DNA from: Simonsiella muelleri ATCC 29453
Lineage (GTDB): Bacteria > Pseudomonadota > Gammaproteobacteria > Burkholderiales > Neisseriaceae
Assembly (NCBI RefSeq): GCF_002951835.1
Contig: NZ_CP019448.1
Span: forward strand, 558,001 to 622,000
DNA: 64,000 nt
Reading direction: 5' to 3'
The stretch's first letter is position 1. Every line of letters begins with the position of its first letter. The translations under genes were made by a program, and so were the position numbers. Shown in pieces: positions 10,091 through 19,061 of the stretch. The notes below the pieces were generated by a model. It made no database searches. It saw only the letters and a list, made by a program, of their open reading frames with translations, and was not told the origin of the DNA.

Positions 10091-10516
10091 ATGAATAATA
10101 TTACTCAATTAAAAGACAATGGTTTAAAAGTTACCGGCCCGCGTTTAAAGATTTTGGATTTATTTGAAACGCATTCCGAAGAGCATTTAAGTGCTGAAGA
10201 TGTATACCGCATTTTATTGGAAGATGGCATTGAAATTGGCGTAGCGACCATTTACCGAGTTTTGACGCAATTTGAACAGGCGGGTATTTTGCTACGTCAT
10301 TATTTTGAAAGCGGAAAAGCGGTTTACGAATTAAACAAAGGCGAACACCATGACCATTTGGTTTGCGTGAAATGTAACACCATTACCGAATTCCACAACC
10401 CCGAAATTGAAGCTTTACAAGACAAAATCGCCAAAGAAAACGGTTATCGCGTTGTGGATCATGCTTTGTATATGTATGGTGTGTGTGGTAATTGTCAAAA
10501 GAAAGAAAAGCATTGA
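10091..10516 (+). CDS. fur: Ferric uptake regulator Fur
   Basis: Fur is the iron-responsive repressor. The winged-helix domain covers roughly residues 1-82, followed by the dimerisation/metal domain with H-H-D-H-L-V-C-V-K-C (regulatory His cluster and first zinc CxxC) and a C-terminal C-x-x-C zinc pair. The start at 10091 follows AAAGG; the frame extends upstream to 10055 without a ribosome-binding site. No strong Fur box is evident to me in the 168-bp gap shared with bamE. Confidence 0.97.
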   Translation: MNNITQLKDNGLKVTGPRLKILDLFETHSEEHLSAEDVYRILLEDGIEIGVATIYRVLTQFEQAGILLRHYFESGKAVYELNKGEHHDHLVCVKCNTITEFHNPEIEALQDKIAKENGYRVVDHALYMYGVCGNCQKKEKH

Positions 10517-10535
10517 TTTTTCAAATTAAATAAAC

Positions 10536-10650
10536 ATATTCAGGCGGCCTGAAACCTTTGCAAAACTTTAGAACCTGTCAAAAGAGCATCGCAAATAAAT
10601 TTACTAAAGATAGGATTTTGCAAAGGTTTCAGGCTGCCTGAATATTTTTT
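10536..10650. terminator. Long DUS-based inverted repeat between converging genes
   Basis: Arms 10536-10565 and 10616-10645 are near-perfect 30-bp complements. Each combines a DUS (left copy with one mismatch, GGCGGCC) and the word CCTTTGCAAAA, which also caps other repeats here. T residues follow the right arm. It sits between fur (+) and the minus gene at 10649, whose stop codon it reaches, so it probably ends both transcripts. Confidence 0.7.
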
Positions 10651-11299
10651 AGCGATATTTGACGTTTTCCGCCGCATCAATTTGGATTTCACCTTCTAGC
10701 AATAATTCTTCAATTAGTTTAGCCACTTGTGCATCATCTAAACGCAAAGATTCACGCAAAATTTGCATCAAAGCATTTTTTTTCTTAGGTTGATTTTTTT
10801 TCAGTAAATTCAGTGCATTGATTGATAAATATGCCAATTCAGTTGTTGCCAAATTTTCTGTTTCAGGCTGCTGGCAAGGTTCATCGTGAGGCGCAACCAA
10901 CAACGGCAAATCTACAGGTTTTTCCAATAATTTAGGTACATTATCCACTACAACAGATTGATTTTTTTGTTCTTTATCTAATAAAATCATTTCGGCTTCA
11001 AGATAACGATTCAACAATTTATCCATCAATTTTGCCACTTTTTGACGACTGGATACCACCACAATACCTGCACAAGGATCTTTTTTTAGGATTTTGCGCA
11101 ATTTTTTGGCTAAATTGTCGGATAATTTCTCATTTTTAGCGGTATGAATCACTTTGACAGCACGATGTTGCTTAGCAAATTGTTGCGCCAATTTTTGACT
11201 GCGTTTACGTTTGGTAAACACATAAACCGCACCAGCTTCGGGCGAGATTTGATGCAATTTAGTAGCTGATTTTTCTAAATCAATCAATAAGTAAGACAT
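10649..11299 (-). CDS. Hypothetical protein with PIN-like N-terminus and winged-helix-like C-terminus
   Basis: I do not recognise this 216-residue protein. Residues 1-100 alternate strands and basic helices (Y-L-L-I-D-L-E at 3-9; G-I-V-V-V-S-S near 80), as in PIN-like or NYN-like folds, though only one of the usual acidic residues is obvious. A linker rich in Pro, Glu and Thr follows. The last 50 residues look like a small winged helix. It is lysine-rich and could bind nucleic acid; that is inference. The gene stands alone. Confidence 0.55.
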   Translation of the reverse strand: MSYLLIDLEKSATKLHQISPEAGAVYVFTKRKRSQKLAQQFAKQHRAVKVIHTAKNEKLSDNLAKKLRKILKKDPCAGIVVVSSRQKVAKLMDKLLNRYLEAEMILLDKEQKNQSVVVDNVPKLLEKPVDLPLLVAPHDEPCQQPETENLATTELAYLSINALNLLKKNQPKKKNALMQILRESLRLDDAQVAKLIEELLLEGEIQIDAAENVKYR

Positions 11300-11358
11300 A
11301 TTATTCTCCTAAAATGAGACCAGATGAAATTGCTTATTAGGCTGCCTTTTAATTTAAT

Positions 11359-11457
11359 GATGGTCGTTTAAAATAAAAATAAGATAAAGTAATCGCGACC
11401 ACTGTGTACATCTGACTTAGACAATGCAATCGTATTTTTAATTTTAAACGACTATAA
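11359..11457. repeat. TATAG-ended miniature repeat, copy 1
   Basis: Terminal inverted repeats, GTCGTTTAAAAT on the left and ATTTTAAACGACTATA on the right, flank about 70 bp. Related copies lie at 17624-17731, 35724-35820 and, degraded, 21067-21128. The TATAG ends and size recall Correia elements, but the terminal sequence differs. It fills most of the gap between the PIN-like gene and sco. Confidence 0.75.
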
Positions 11458-11483
11458 AACAGACAAAAAGCAGCCTAAAAAAA

Positions 11484-12143
11484 TCATTCGTCCAATAATT
11501 TTTTCACATCAGCCGCAATTTGTGGACTTTCCGTACCATACGGCACAAATAAAGCAGCTTCTCCTTTTTTATCAATAAGATATGCACCAGATGAATGGTC
11601 TACATTATACAAAGTATCCGATTTAACTTCAGTTTTAGCAGAAACGATACGATATTGTTGTTTCACGACTGCGATGTCTGCGCCTTGGTTGGTATCGGTT
11701 AACCCGATGAAATTTGGGTTGAATTGTTTGGTGTAGCGTCCGATTAAATCGGGGGTGTCGCGCTCTGGATCCACGCTGACAAACACCACGGCAACATCTT
11801 TGCCCTGTTCGCCTAATTGTTTGATGGCTTCGCTGTAAGTAAATAATTCTGTTGGACAAACATCTGGGCAATTGGTAAAACCGAATGACAAAATGACCAC
11901 TTTACCTTTCAGGCTGCTGAGTGAAAAGGGCTTGCCGTTGCCATCAGTAAGTGTGAAATCGCCGCCGATATCATCTTTGCGAATGTCCACGCTTTTCAGG
12001 CTGCCTGAAGAGCTTGCGGATGCAATGGTGTTGCTGGCAGCTGGTGCAGAAGGTGTATTATTTGTTGGAGATTGTGTGGTGGATTCTTGACAGGCTGCTA
12101 ACAAAATTGCTGTTGCGCCAATCAAAAGTAAACGAATTTGCAT
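11484..12143 (-). CDS. SCO1/SenC family copper-binding lipoprotein
   Basis: This membrane-anchored thioredoxin-fold copper chaperone likely helps assemble the CuA centre of cytochrome oxidase or protects against oxidants. A lipoprotein signal ends in L-A-A-C (Cys18). A low-complexity Ser/Thr/Ala linker follows. The metal ligands are Cys92 and Cys96 in N-C-P-D-V-C-P-T and His183 in V-D-H-S-S-G-A. DUS copies are used in frame, giving G-S-L-K near residue 47. Confidence 0.93.
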   Translation of the reverse strand: MQIRLLLIGATAILLAACQESTTQSPTNNTPSAPAASNTIASASSSGSLKSVDIRKDDIGGDFTLTDGNGKPFSLSSLKGKVVILSFGFTNCPDVCPTELFTYSEAIKQLGEQGKDVAVVFVSVDPERDTPDLIGRYTKQFNPNFIGLTDTNQGADIAVVKQQYRIVSAKTEVKSDTLYNVDHSSGAYLIDKKGEAALFVPYGTESPQIAADVKKLLDE

Positions 12144-12218
12144 GATGATTCCTTAGCGAAATACATAATCAGGTACAACATCATAACGCATAATTGAATT
12201 AGGGCAAAGAACAAACGC

Positions 12219-12249
12219 AAAAAATCCCTTGATATTTATTCAAGGGATT
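12219..12249 (-). terminator. Terminator of the tRNA-Val/tRNA-Asp transcript
   Basis: Arms AATCCCTTGA and TCAAGGGATT with a 7-base loop; on the minus strand six T residues follow. Confidence 0.88.
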
Positions 12250-12255
12250 GTATTT

Positions 12256-12332
12256 TGGCGCGGTGGACGGGGCTCGAACCCGCGACCACTGGCGTGACAG
12301 GCCAGTACTCTAACCAACTGAGCTACCACCGC
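12256..12332 (-). tRNA. tRNA-Asp (anticodon GTC)
   Basis: On the minus strand the acceptor stem pairs GCGGTGG with CCACCGC, with discriminator G and an encoded CCA (12256-12258). The anticodon loop is C-T-G-T-C-A-C. It is the second gene of a two-tRNA transcript. Confidence 0.96.
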
Positions 12333-12375
12333 GCATGATTACCTGACTCAATTAAAAATCAAATAACCAAAAAAA

Positions 12376-12451
12376 TGGTGGGTGATGACGGAGTCGAACC
12401 GCCGACATTCTGCTTGTAAGGCAGACGCTCTACCAACTGAGCTAATCACCC
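12376..12451 (-). tRNA. tRNA-Val (anticodon TAC)
   Basis: The minus strand gives GGGTGAT/ATCACCC acceptor pairing, discriminator A, encoded CCA (12376-12378) and anticodon loop C-T-T-A-C-A-A. It lies 43 bp upstream of tRNA-Asp on the same strand with no terminator between. Confidence 0.96.
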
Positions 12452-12579
12452 ATCTTACTTTTTTCATCTGCCGCAGCAGCGAAAGACCGTATTAAACCAA
12501 ATTCTACGATGTCTTGCAAGCGCTTTGGCAAAAAAAAATTTAATTATTTTTTAACTATATATTTTTAAAATAAATTTAT

Positions 12580-13527
12580 TCATATCTTATCACGTGATTG
12601 TCGCACAAACGCAATACTACCCAACACCACAGCAAACCACAAAGTTGTCAGGCGAATAAATAGAGTAATCGCTAAAGCGGTATGCGTGTCCACACCATGA
12701 TACACCAACAAAGAAATCATTGTCGCTTCCGCTCCACCCAATCCCCCAGGCAAAAAACTCAATGCACCCACCAGCATAGAAACAGCATACACAAAAAACG
12801 CAAATTGATAATTCACATTCACATCACACCAGTGTAACAACCAATAAAACGCCCACGCTTCCATGCTCCATGCCACCACACTCAAAATCGTAGTTAAACT
12901 CAATATTTTGATATTATGACATTTTTTTATTTGTGTAAGAATACCAATGATTTTTTCCAATAATTTGCCAAATACATTCGTTTGACGCTGGGCAATTTGA
13001 CAGAGTAATTGCGTGATGGGTGGATACATTAAGCCTGCCCAACAAATTAATATTAAAATAATAGAAATTAAAATCGGGATTCTCATGCTGGGGTATGCCA
13101 ATAATCCAATACACGAAATCAATACAATCGCAATTAAATCCGATAACCGTTCACTGATAAACGCTGCTACAGATACCGATGCAGGTATGCCTTTTTGAGT
13201 GAGAAAAATACTGCGTACCATTTCTCCTGCCTTACCTGGTGTAGTGGTCAGCGCAAAACCACTCAAATAAATACGCCAACTCACACCATATGCAATTGAA
13301 TAACCCAAATAATACAAATAATATTGCCAACGAATAAATCTCAAAAAATAATTCAATAACGACAAAATCAATGCAATCATCAAACCCCACCAACCAATTT
13401 GCATCAAAATTTTACTGATGTCGTGCCAGCCTGCATACAACGACAATGCAACATAAATCACCACCGTTATCACAATCGAGATGAACATGGCGTGCCATTG
13501 CCACTTTAAACCTTGATTTTTTTTCAT
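12580..13527 (-). CDS. Flippase-like integral membrane protein (UPF0104 / LPG-synthase membrane domain)
   Basis: This 315-residue protein has about eight membrane helices and belongs by pattern to the family sharing the transmembrane domain of lysylphosphatidylglycerol synthase. Typical stretches are T-P-G-K-A-G-E near residue 95 and L-P-G-G-L-G-G-A-E-A near residue 265. Some members move lipid-linked sugars across membranes. Its ATG overlaps the stop of the prenyltransferase gene as ATGA, so the two are translationally coupled and probably act on the same lipid-linked intermediate. Confidence 0.82.
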   Translation of the reverse strand: MKKNQGLKWQWHAMFISIVITVVIYVALSLYAGWHDISKILMQIGWWGLMIALILSLLNYFLRFIRWQYYLYYLGYSIAYGVSWRIYLSGFALTTTPGKAGEMVRSIFLTQKGIPASVSVAAFISERLSDLIAIVLISCIGLLAYPSMRIPILISIILILICWAGLMYPPITQLLCQIAQRQTNVFGKLLEKIIGILTQIKKCHNIKILSLTTILSVVAWSMEAWAFYWLLHWCDVNVNYQFAFFVYAVSMLVGALSFLPGGLGGAEATMISLLVYHGVDTHTALAITLFIRLTTLWFAVVLGSIAFVRQSRDKI

Positions 13528-14405
13528 GCGACCATACTCAATACAGTGATAACCCACAAAATTGCCGAAATTAATAAATGTTTATCAGATAATAAATCTT
13601 GGGCAGTATCCGTACCTTTGGCGTGGCGTTGAGTAAGATACAAATAGCGAAAAATGCCATAAATCACAAATATTAAAGTATAAATCAAATTATTTGTGCC
13701 ATGTAATACAATAATATGGCTGGAAACCGTGTATAAACCATAACTAATTATTGTACAGGCTGCCGTAATAGATGTGAGTTGCGTTAATAAAATAGGGGTG
13801 TACTCGTTTAATACTTTGCGTGAATTTTGTCCAAATGCATCATCAGATTGTGCGGATTGCATCAATTCAGATGTGCGTTTAGAAAAACCCAAAAATAACG
13901 TCAACATCATACTGCACAATAATAACCATTCAGATGGTTCAATACCCAATCCTATTGTCCCAGCTAAAATTCGCAACATAAACCCCATGGAAATTACACA
14001 AACATCAATTAAAACAACGTGTTTTAATTTAAATGAATAGGCAATATTTATCACAATATACGTCAAAATAATAGCCATCAACCCAAACTGCCCCACCAAT
14101 AATGATGGCAACAATGCGCCAACCAATAACATCGCACATAACTTTTTCGCCTCCCCCAAACTCACCGCACCACTAGCAATCGGACGCGCACATTTGATTG
14201 GGTGTGTACGGTCCGCAGCAACATCAACAATATCATTCAAAATATAAACCGCACTGGCAGCCGCCGAAAACGCACAAAATGCCCAAGCAGCCTGAAAAAA
14301 TGTGCTCACATTCCATTGATGCGAAAAAATAAATCCAATCAGCACAAACGAATTTTTGATGTATTGATGTGGGCGACACAGTTTAATTAAAGCCGTTCTA
14401 TTCAT
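13524..14405 (-). CDS. UbiA-family prenyltransferase, decaprenyl-phosphate phosphoribosyltransferase type
   Basis: This 293-residue protein has about nine membrane helices. The Asp-rich site reads N-D-I-V-D-V-A-A-D-R-T-H-P (Asn57-Pro69), followed by R-P-I-A-S-G. That form is closest to decaprenyl-phosphate phosphoribose synthases, which attach phosphoribose to decaprenyl phosphate as the first step to lipid-linked D-arabinose. K-R-T-S-E-L near residue 175 also fits. The subfamily call rests on motif memory; ubiquinone or heme-type UbiA enzymes look different. It is coupled to the flippase-like gene. The epimerase pair DprE1/DprE2 is not in the window. Confidence 0.8.
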   Translation of the reverse strand: MNRTALIKLCRPHQYIKNSFVLIGFIFSHQWNVSTFFQAAWAFCAFSAAASAVYILNDIVDVAADRTHPIKCARPIASGAVSLGEAKKLCAMLLVGALLPSLLVGQFGLMAIILTYIVINIAYSFKLKHVVLIDVCVISMGFMLRILAGTIGLGIEPSEWLLLCSMMLTLFLGFSKRTSELMQSAQSDDAFGQNSRKVLNEYTPILLTQLTSITAACTIISYGLYTVSSHIIVLHGTNNLIYTLIFVIYGIFRYLYLTQRHAKGTDTAQDLLSDKHLLISAILWVITVLSMVA

Positions 14406-14607
14406 ATTTTTAATCTAACTTAAGTGAAATGCGTATCTGTTTAACTCGCTTTCTGAAAAAACATCACGCACCAAGCGATAAGCCCGATACAATAGCCACC
14501 GCACACGGTTATGTACGAAAAATTTGGCAGAATTTGCACTGACTGTTGAATACAAATAACCACGCTCACCAACTGTCCTCATATCTGCAAAACCTGAAAC
14601 CCATCAT

Positions 14608-17343
14608 TTACGCCTCATTGCTGGTGTCTACTTCGCTGGTATTGTCCATTAATTCAACCAGCTCAGCTTCTTCATCGCTATTTTCTTCGGCAACGCGCTC
14701 AATGCTTACTAGTGTTGTGCCTTCATCCAAATTGATTAAGCGAACGCCTTGTGCTGCGCGACCCGTTTCGCGGACTTGTTCCACTTTGGTGCGGATTAAC
14801 ACGCCGCCGCTCGTAATCAACATCAAATCATCGCTAGGCGACACCAACGCCGCGCCCACCAATTCACCATTGCGTTCGCCTGTATCAATCGCAATAATCC
14901 CTTGCCCACCTTTGCCTTTGCGCGAATAATTTTCAATTGGCGTGCGTTTGCCGTAGCCATTTTGCGTTGCCGTCAAAACTTGCAAATCGCTACCCAATTC
15001 CGCCACCAACAAACTCACAATACGACCATTTTCAGGCAAACGCATACCGCGCAAACCGCCCGAACCGCGACCACTTGGTCGAATACCTTTATTCGTCAGC
15101 AAATTAAATTCGTCGCTATTTTCATCGTCCGAATCATCATTCAGGCTGCCTGAAACGTCTTCGCTTTCATCATCATCGTTGCTCGTTGGATTGTAAAATT
15201 CATTGAAACGAATCGCCTTACCCAAATTGCTAAACAACATAATGTCAGACGAACCCGATGTTTTCGCCACGCCCACCAAGCTGTCGCCGTCTTTCAACGC
15301 AATCGCCTTAATGCCTTTCACGCTCACATTTTTGAACGCAGAAAGCTGAACTTTTTTCACTACGCCCAACGCCGTCGCGAAGAACACATATTCATCTTCA
15401 GGGAAATCACGAACAGGCAAAATCGCACTCACTTTTTCGTTTTCTTCCAACTGAATCACATTGTTAATCGGACGACCGCGCGACTGACGACCACCTTCAG
15501 GCAGCCTGTACACCTTAATCCAATGGCAACGCCCCAAATTCGTGAAACACATCAAATAATCGTGCGTGTTCGCCACAAACAGCGTTTCAATAAAATCTTC
15601 ATCTTTCGTAGCCGCCGCTTGTTTGCCACGACCACCACGTTTTTGCGCTTGATAATCGCTGGTTGGCCGCGTTTTAATGTAGCCACCATGCGTGAGCGTA
15701 ACCACCATTTCACGTGGCGGAATCAAATCTTCATCAGCAATGTCGCCACCACCAAACGTATTGATTTCGCTGCGTCTTTCATCGCCAAACTGCGTTTGCA
15801 TCGCCACCAATTCATCGTCAATGATTTGTCGTACGCGCTCGGGTTTAGCCAAAATATCCAACAAATCCACAATAATCGCCATCAATTCTTTGTATTCTTT
15901 GATGATTTCGTCTTGGTCAAGCCCCGTCAAATTTCGCAAACTCATGCGCAAAATCGCACGCGCCTGCTCATCAGACAACCAATAACCGTCCGATTGCAAA
16001 CCACGGTTTTCAGGCAGCCATTCTGGTCGCGCCATCGTCAAATCCAAATCGCTGCGATTTAACATTTCACTGACCAAATCCGATTGCCAAGCACGACTCA
16101 ACAACGCCTCACGCGCCGAATCCACATCAACCGATTGTTTAATCAGCGCAATCATTTCATCAATATTGGATAGAGCAACCGCTTTGCCTTCTGCGATGTG
16201 TCCTTCTGCACGCGCTTTTTTCAAACGATACAACGTCCTGCGTGTAACCACTTCGCGGCGATGGCGTAAAAATTCGCTCAAGATTTGTTTCAAATTCAGC
16301 AAACGCGGCTGACCATCCACCAATGCCACCATATTGATGCTGAATGAATCTTGTAACTGTGTGAGTTTATATAATTGATTTAAAATAACTTCTGCATTTT
16401 CGTTGCGTTTTAACTCAATCACAATGCGCGTGCCGTCTTTGTCGGATTCATCGCGCAATTCGGCGATGCCTTCCACGGTTTTCTCACGCATCAATTCGCC
16501 AATTTTTTCAACGAGTTTGGATTTATTCACTTGATACGGGATTTCGTCCACAATGATGGCTTCGCTATTTTTGCCAATCGGTTCAATGTGCGTTTTGGAA
16601 CGGATTACGACACGACCGCGCCCCGTTTGATAACCTGCGCGAATGCCAGTTAAGCCGTAAATGGTTGCGCCAGTAGGAAAGTCGGGGGCTTTGATGATGT
16701 CAATTAAATCGTTGATGTCGGTTTCGGGTTCGCGCAAAAGTTTCAGGCAGCCTGAAAGCGTATCGCGCAAATTGTGTGGCGGGATACTGGTCGCCATGCC
16801 AACCGCAATCCCTTCCGAGCCGTTTACCAGCAGTGCAGGAAAACGCGTTGGCAAAACAAGCGGTTCACGTTCACTGCCATCGTAGTTATCGCCAAAATTA
16901 ACGGTATCTTCTTCAATATCGGCAAGCATTTCGTGGGCGATTTTCGCCATGCGAATTTCGGTATAACGCATGGCCGCCGCCGCATCGCCATCTACCGAAC
17001 CGAAGTTGCCTTGACCATCTACCAACATATAACGCATAGAAAACGGTTGCGCCATACGGACAATGGTTTGATAAACCGCGCTGTCGCCGTGTGGGTGATA
17101 TTTACCAATCACATCGCCGACCACGCGTGCTGATTTTTTATACGCGCTGTTCCAGTTATTTTTTAGCTCGTGCATGGCATACAACACGCGGCGATGCACA
17201 GGTTTCAAGCCATCGCGCACATCGGGCAGCGCACGCCCCACAATCACGGACATGGCGTAGTCCAAATAGGACTTTTTCATCTCGTCTTCAAGGCTAACGG
17301 CAATGGTTTCTTTGGCAAATTGTTGGTCAATTTCGCTGCTCAT
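14608..17343 (-). CDS. gyrA: DNA gyrase subunit A
   Basis: GyrA cuts and reseals DNA during ATP-driven negative supercoiling. The 911 residues contain the catalytic tyrosine in A-A-A-M-R-Y-T-E (Tyr127) and a GyrA box, Q-K-R-G-G-R-G-K, at the start of the beta-pinwheel. The quinolone region reads H-G-D-S-A-V-Y-Q-T: Ser88 matches E. coli Ser83, but Gln92 stands where E. coli and gonococcus have Asp87/Asp95. An acidic insert of about 30 residues in the pinwheel includes an in-frame DUS (V-S-G-S-L-N). The 202 bp before the UbiA-type gene hold nothing I can name. Confidence 0.98.
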   Translation of the reverse strand: MSSEIDQQFAKETIAVSLEDEMKKSYLDYAMSVIVGRALPDVRDGLKPVHRRVLYAMHELKNNWNSAYKKSARVVGDVIGKYHPHGDSAVYQTIVRMAQPFSMRYMLVDGQGNFGSVDGDAAAAMRYTEIRMAKIAHEMLADIEEDTVNFGDNYDGSEREPLVLPTRFPALLVNGSEGIAVGMATSIPPHNLRDTLSGCLKLLREPETDINDLIDIIKAPDFPTGATIYGLTGIRAGYQTGRGRVVIRSKTHIEPIGKNSEAIIVDEIPYQVNKSKLVEKIGELMREKTVEGIAELRDESDKDGTRIVIELKRNENAEVILNQLYKLTQLQDSFSINMVALVDGQPRLLNLKQILSEFLRHRREVVTRRTLYRLKKARAEGHIAEGKAVALSNIDEMIALIKQSVDVDSAREALLSRAWQSDLVSEMLNRSDLDLTMARPEWLPENRGLQSDGYWLSDEQARAILRMSLRNLTGLDQDEIIKEYKELMAIIVDLLDILAKPERVRQIIDDELVAMQTQFGDERRSEINTFGGGDIADEDLIPPREMVVTLTHGGYIKTRPTSDYQAQKRGGRGKQAAATKDEDFIETLFVANTHDYLMCFTNLGRCHWIKVYRLPEGGRQSRGRPINNVIQLEENEKVSAILPVRDFPEDEYVFFATALGVVKKVQLSAFKNVSVKGIKAIALKDGDSLVGVAKTSGSSDIMLFSNLGKAIRFNEFYNPTSNDDDESEDVSGSLNDDSDDENSDEFNLLTNKGIRPSGRGSGGLRGMRLPENGRIVSLLVAELGSDLQVLTATQNGYGKRTPIENYSRKGKGGQGIIAIDTGERNGELVGAALVSPSDDLMLITSGGVLIRTKVEQVRETGRAAQGVRLINLDEGTTLVSIERVAEENSDEEAELVELMDNTSEVDTSNEA

Positions 17344-17445
17344 GTTGCGGCTTCCGAATAATTAAAAAAACGCACGATTTTACCATAAAAACAAGGTTTC
17401 AGGCTGCATTTCAGTACACGAAAGAAAAATCAGTTCATCGACATT

Positions 17446-17610
17446 TAGAACCTGTATTCATAGCCAACGTGAAATGGATTTTTGTTCCAGTGGTACGACC
17501 GTCAGGCGAATTTCATGCTAATAGCGTTCCTATTAGCGTGGAATTCAACGCAGCAGACGTGCTAAATAGGGCAAAAAGACATCGCGCTTGGCTGTGAATA
17601 CAGGTTCTTA
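17446..17610. repeat. MITE-like repeat, GAACCTGTATTCA family, full copy
   Basis: Inverted ends TAGAACCTGTATTCATAGCC and GGCTGTGAATACAGGTTCTTA enclose about 120 bp, with an internal inverted pair around TGCTAATAGC/GCTATTAGC-like sequence. There is no coding capacity. Other copies lie at 34118-34288, 37229-37306 (internally deleted) and 44233-44331 (one end lost). It is about 100 bp upstream of gyrA and occupies most of the gyrA-tilS gap. Confidence 0.85.
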
Positions 17611-17623
17611 TATCATCAAATTG

Positions 17624-17731
17624 TATAGTCATTTAAAATAAAGGTAGAAGAAGACAACTGCAACCTCCACGTACCTCTGGTAACTAAGGAAACTGATAAC
17701 GCAACAGTATTTTTGATTTTAAACGACTATA
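17624..17731. repeat. TATAG-ended miniature repeat, copy 2, overlapping the tilS stop
   Basis: Left end TATAGTCATTTAAAATAAA and right end TTTTAAACGACTATA. The right end overlaps tilS: the tilS stop TAG is the TAG of the repeat terminus, so insertion probably set the present C-terminus. Confidence 0.75.
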
Positions 17732-19010
17732 TCAGAAACTGCCCCAACTTTTCACACACAGGCATCACGCCATTGGCTACCGTCATGCGCTGATTCACCG
17801 CCAATCCCACCACCGCCAAACACGTCCCATTCTCATCAATCAACACAGGATAATCCGCGCGTAAAAATGGCGGAATATGATGTTCTTGCAGCAATTTTTT
17901 CACGGATTTATTGCCCGATTTCATTGGCAACACATCGCCTGATTGCGTAGCACGAATTGTTAAATTTTGCGTAAATATATTGGTTGGCAGCCCCATTTTA
18001 TCTGGCTGAAATGTGATTTCGCAATGCGCTGCGATGTCTTTCAGGCAGCCTGAAAGCGGTTTGTGCCACGCAAACTGGTTTTGCCAATCGCGTGGCAGCG
18101 CAAACAACACACCGCCATACGCCACCGCCACGCCTTGCGGTAATGTCCATTCTGCGCGGTCATGATGCAACAAAATGGACTCAAAATTCATCACGCTGAC
18201 GCGGCGTGGCGTGCCTAATTCAAATTGTTTCGCAAATAAAACAAGCTGTTGCCGTCTTCTGGCTGGACTCAGTTCGCGCCAATGGAAAATGTTAAATTTT
18301 TGATTTTGATAAATATGTTGATAGTCAGATTCGGTGATTTCGTTGATTAACGCCAATTCATCTTGCAGGTTGGCGATGGCGGCGATAATGTGTTGGTCGG
18401 TGTGAGGCAGGCGTTGGCGAATATTGGGTAATCCATTGTGGCGTAACCAATTTCGTAAAAAAATGGGATTGTCGTTGCTGTCGTCTGTGATGTGGGTGAG
18501 TTGATTGTGTTGTGCATATTGTTCTATTTGATGGCGAGAAAAATGCAGTAACGGACGCGCAATTTTCAGGCTGCCTGAAAACTGATTCTCCGCCATCGCC
18601 GCCAAACCGCGAATCCCCGAACCACGCAACGCCGCCAAAAAAAATGTCTCTACTTGGTCATCGCGATGATGCGCCAACGCCAACACGTCGCCAGCATATT
18701 CACGAAACACCGCGTAACGCGCTGCTCGTGCGGCTGCTTCTACGCCCAATTTTTCAGAGTTTACTTGCACATATTTGATTGTCAATGGAATTTTCCAATT
18801 TTCGCAAAAATCCAAGCAAAAATCAGCCCATTTGTCTGCGTTTTGGCTCAAATTGTGATGTACATGAATGGCTGATAAATCAAATACATATTGTGTTCGT
18901 GCCATCGCCAGCAAATGCAACAACACTACCGAATCCAATCCACCACTGAATCCGACTATAATACGTTGATTTTGATGTTTTTCTAGCCAATTTTGAATGT
19001 TCAGCATCAT
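17727..19010 (-). CDS. tilS: tRNA(Ile)-lysidine synthase
   Basis: TilS changes C34 of tRNA-Ile(CAU) to lysidine so that it reads AUA. The PP-loop ATP site S-G-G-L-D-S covers residues 22-27. The 427-residue length includes the TilS substrate-binding and C-terminal domains; the tail reads M-P-V-C-E-K-L-G-Q-F-L-I. In-frame DUS encode L-S-G-C-L-K-D and F-S-G-S-L-K. The stop lies inside a miniature repeat. It is divergent from dusA, with a DUS (19014-19025) in the shared start region; ATG 19007 is an equally possible start. Confidence 0.94.
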   Translation of the reverse strand: MMLNIQNWLEKHQNQRIIVGFSGGLDSVVLLHLLAMARTQYVFDLSAIHVHHNLSQNADKWADFCLDFCENWKIPLTIKYVQVNSEKLGVEAAARAARYAVFREYAGDVLALAHHRDDQVETFFLAALRGSGIRGLAAMAENQFSGSLKIARPLLHFSRHQIEQYAQHNQLTHITDDSNDNPIFLRNWLRHNGLPNIRQRLPHTDQHIIAAIANLQDELALINEITESDYQHIYQNQKFNIFHWRELSPARRRQQLVLFAKQFELGTPRRVSVMNFESILLHHDRAEWTLPQGVAVAYGGVLFALPRDWQNQFAWHKPLSGCLKDIAAHCEITFQPDKMGLPTNIFTQNLTIRATQSGDVLPMKSGNKSVKKLLQEHHIPPFLRADYPVLIDENGTCLAVVGLAVNQRMTVANGVMPVCEKLGQFLI

Positions 19011-19061
19011 GCAGGCAGCCTGAAAAATGTTAAAATCATTATTTTATACGGAATTTGCTTT

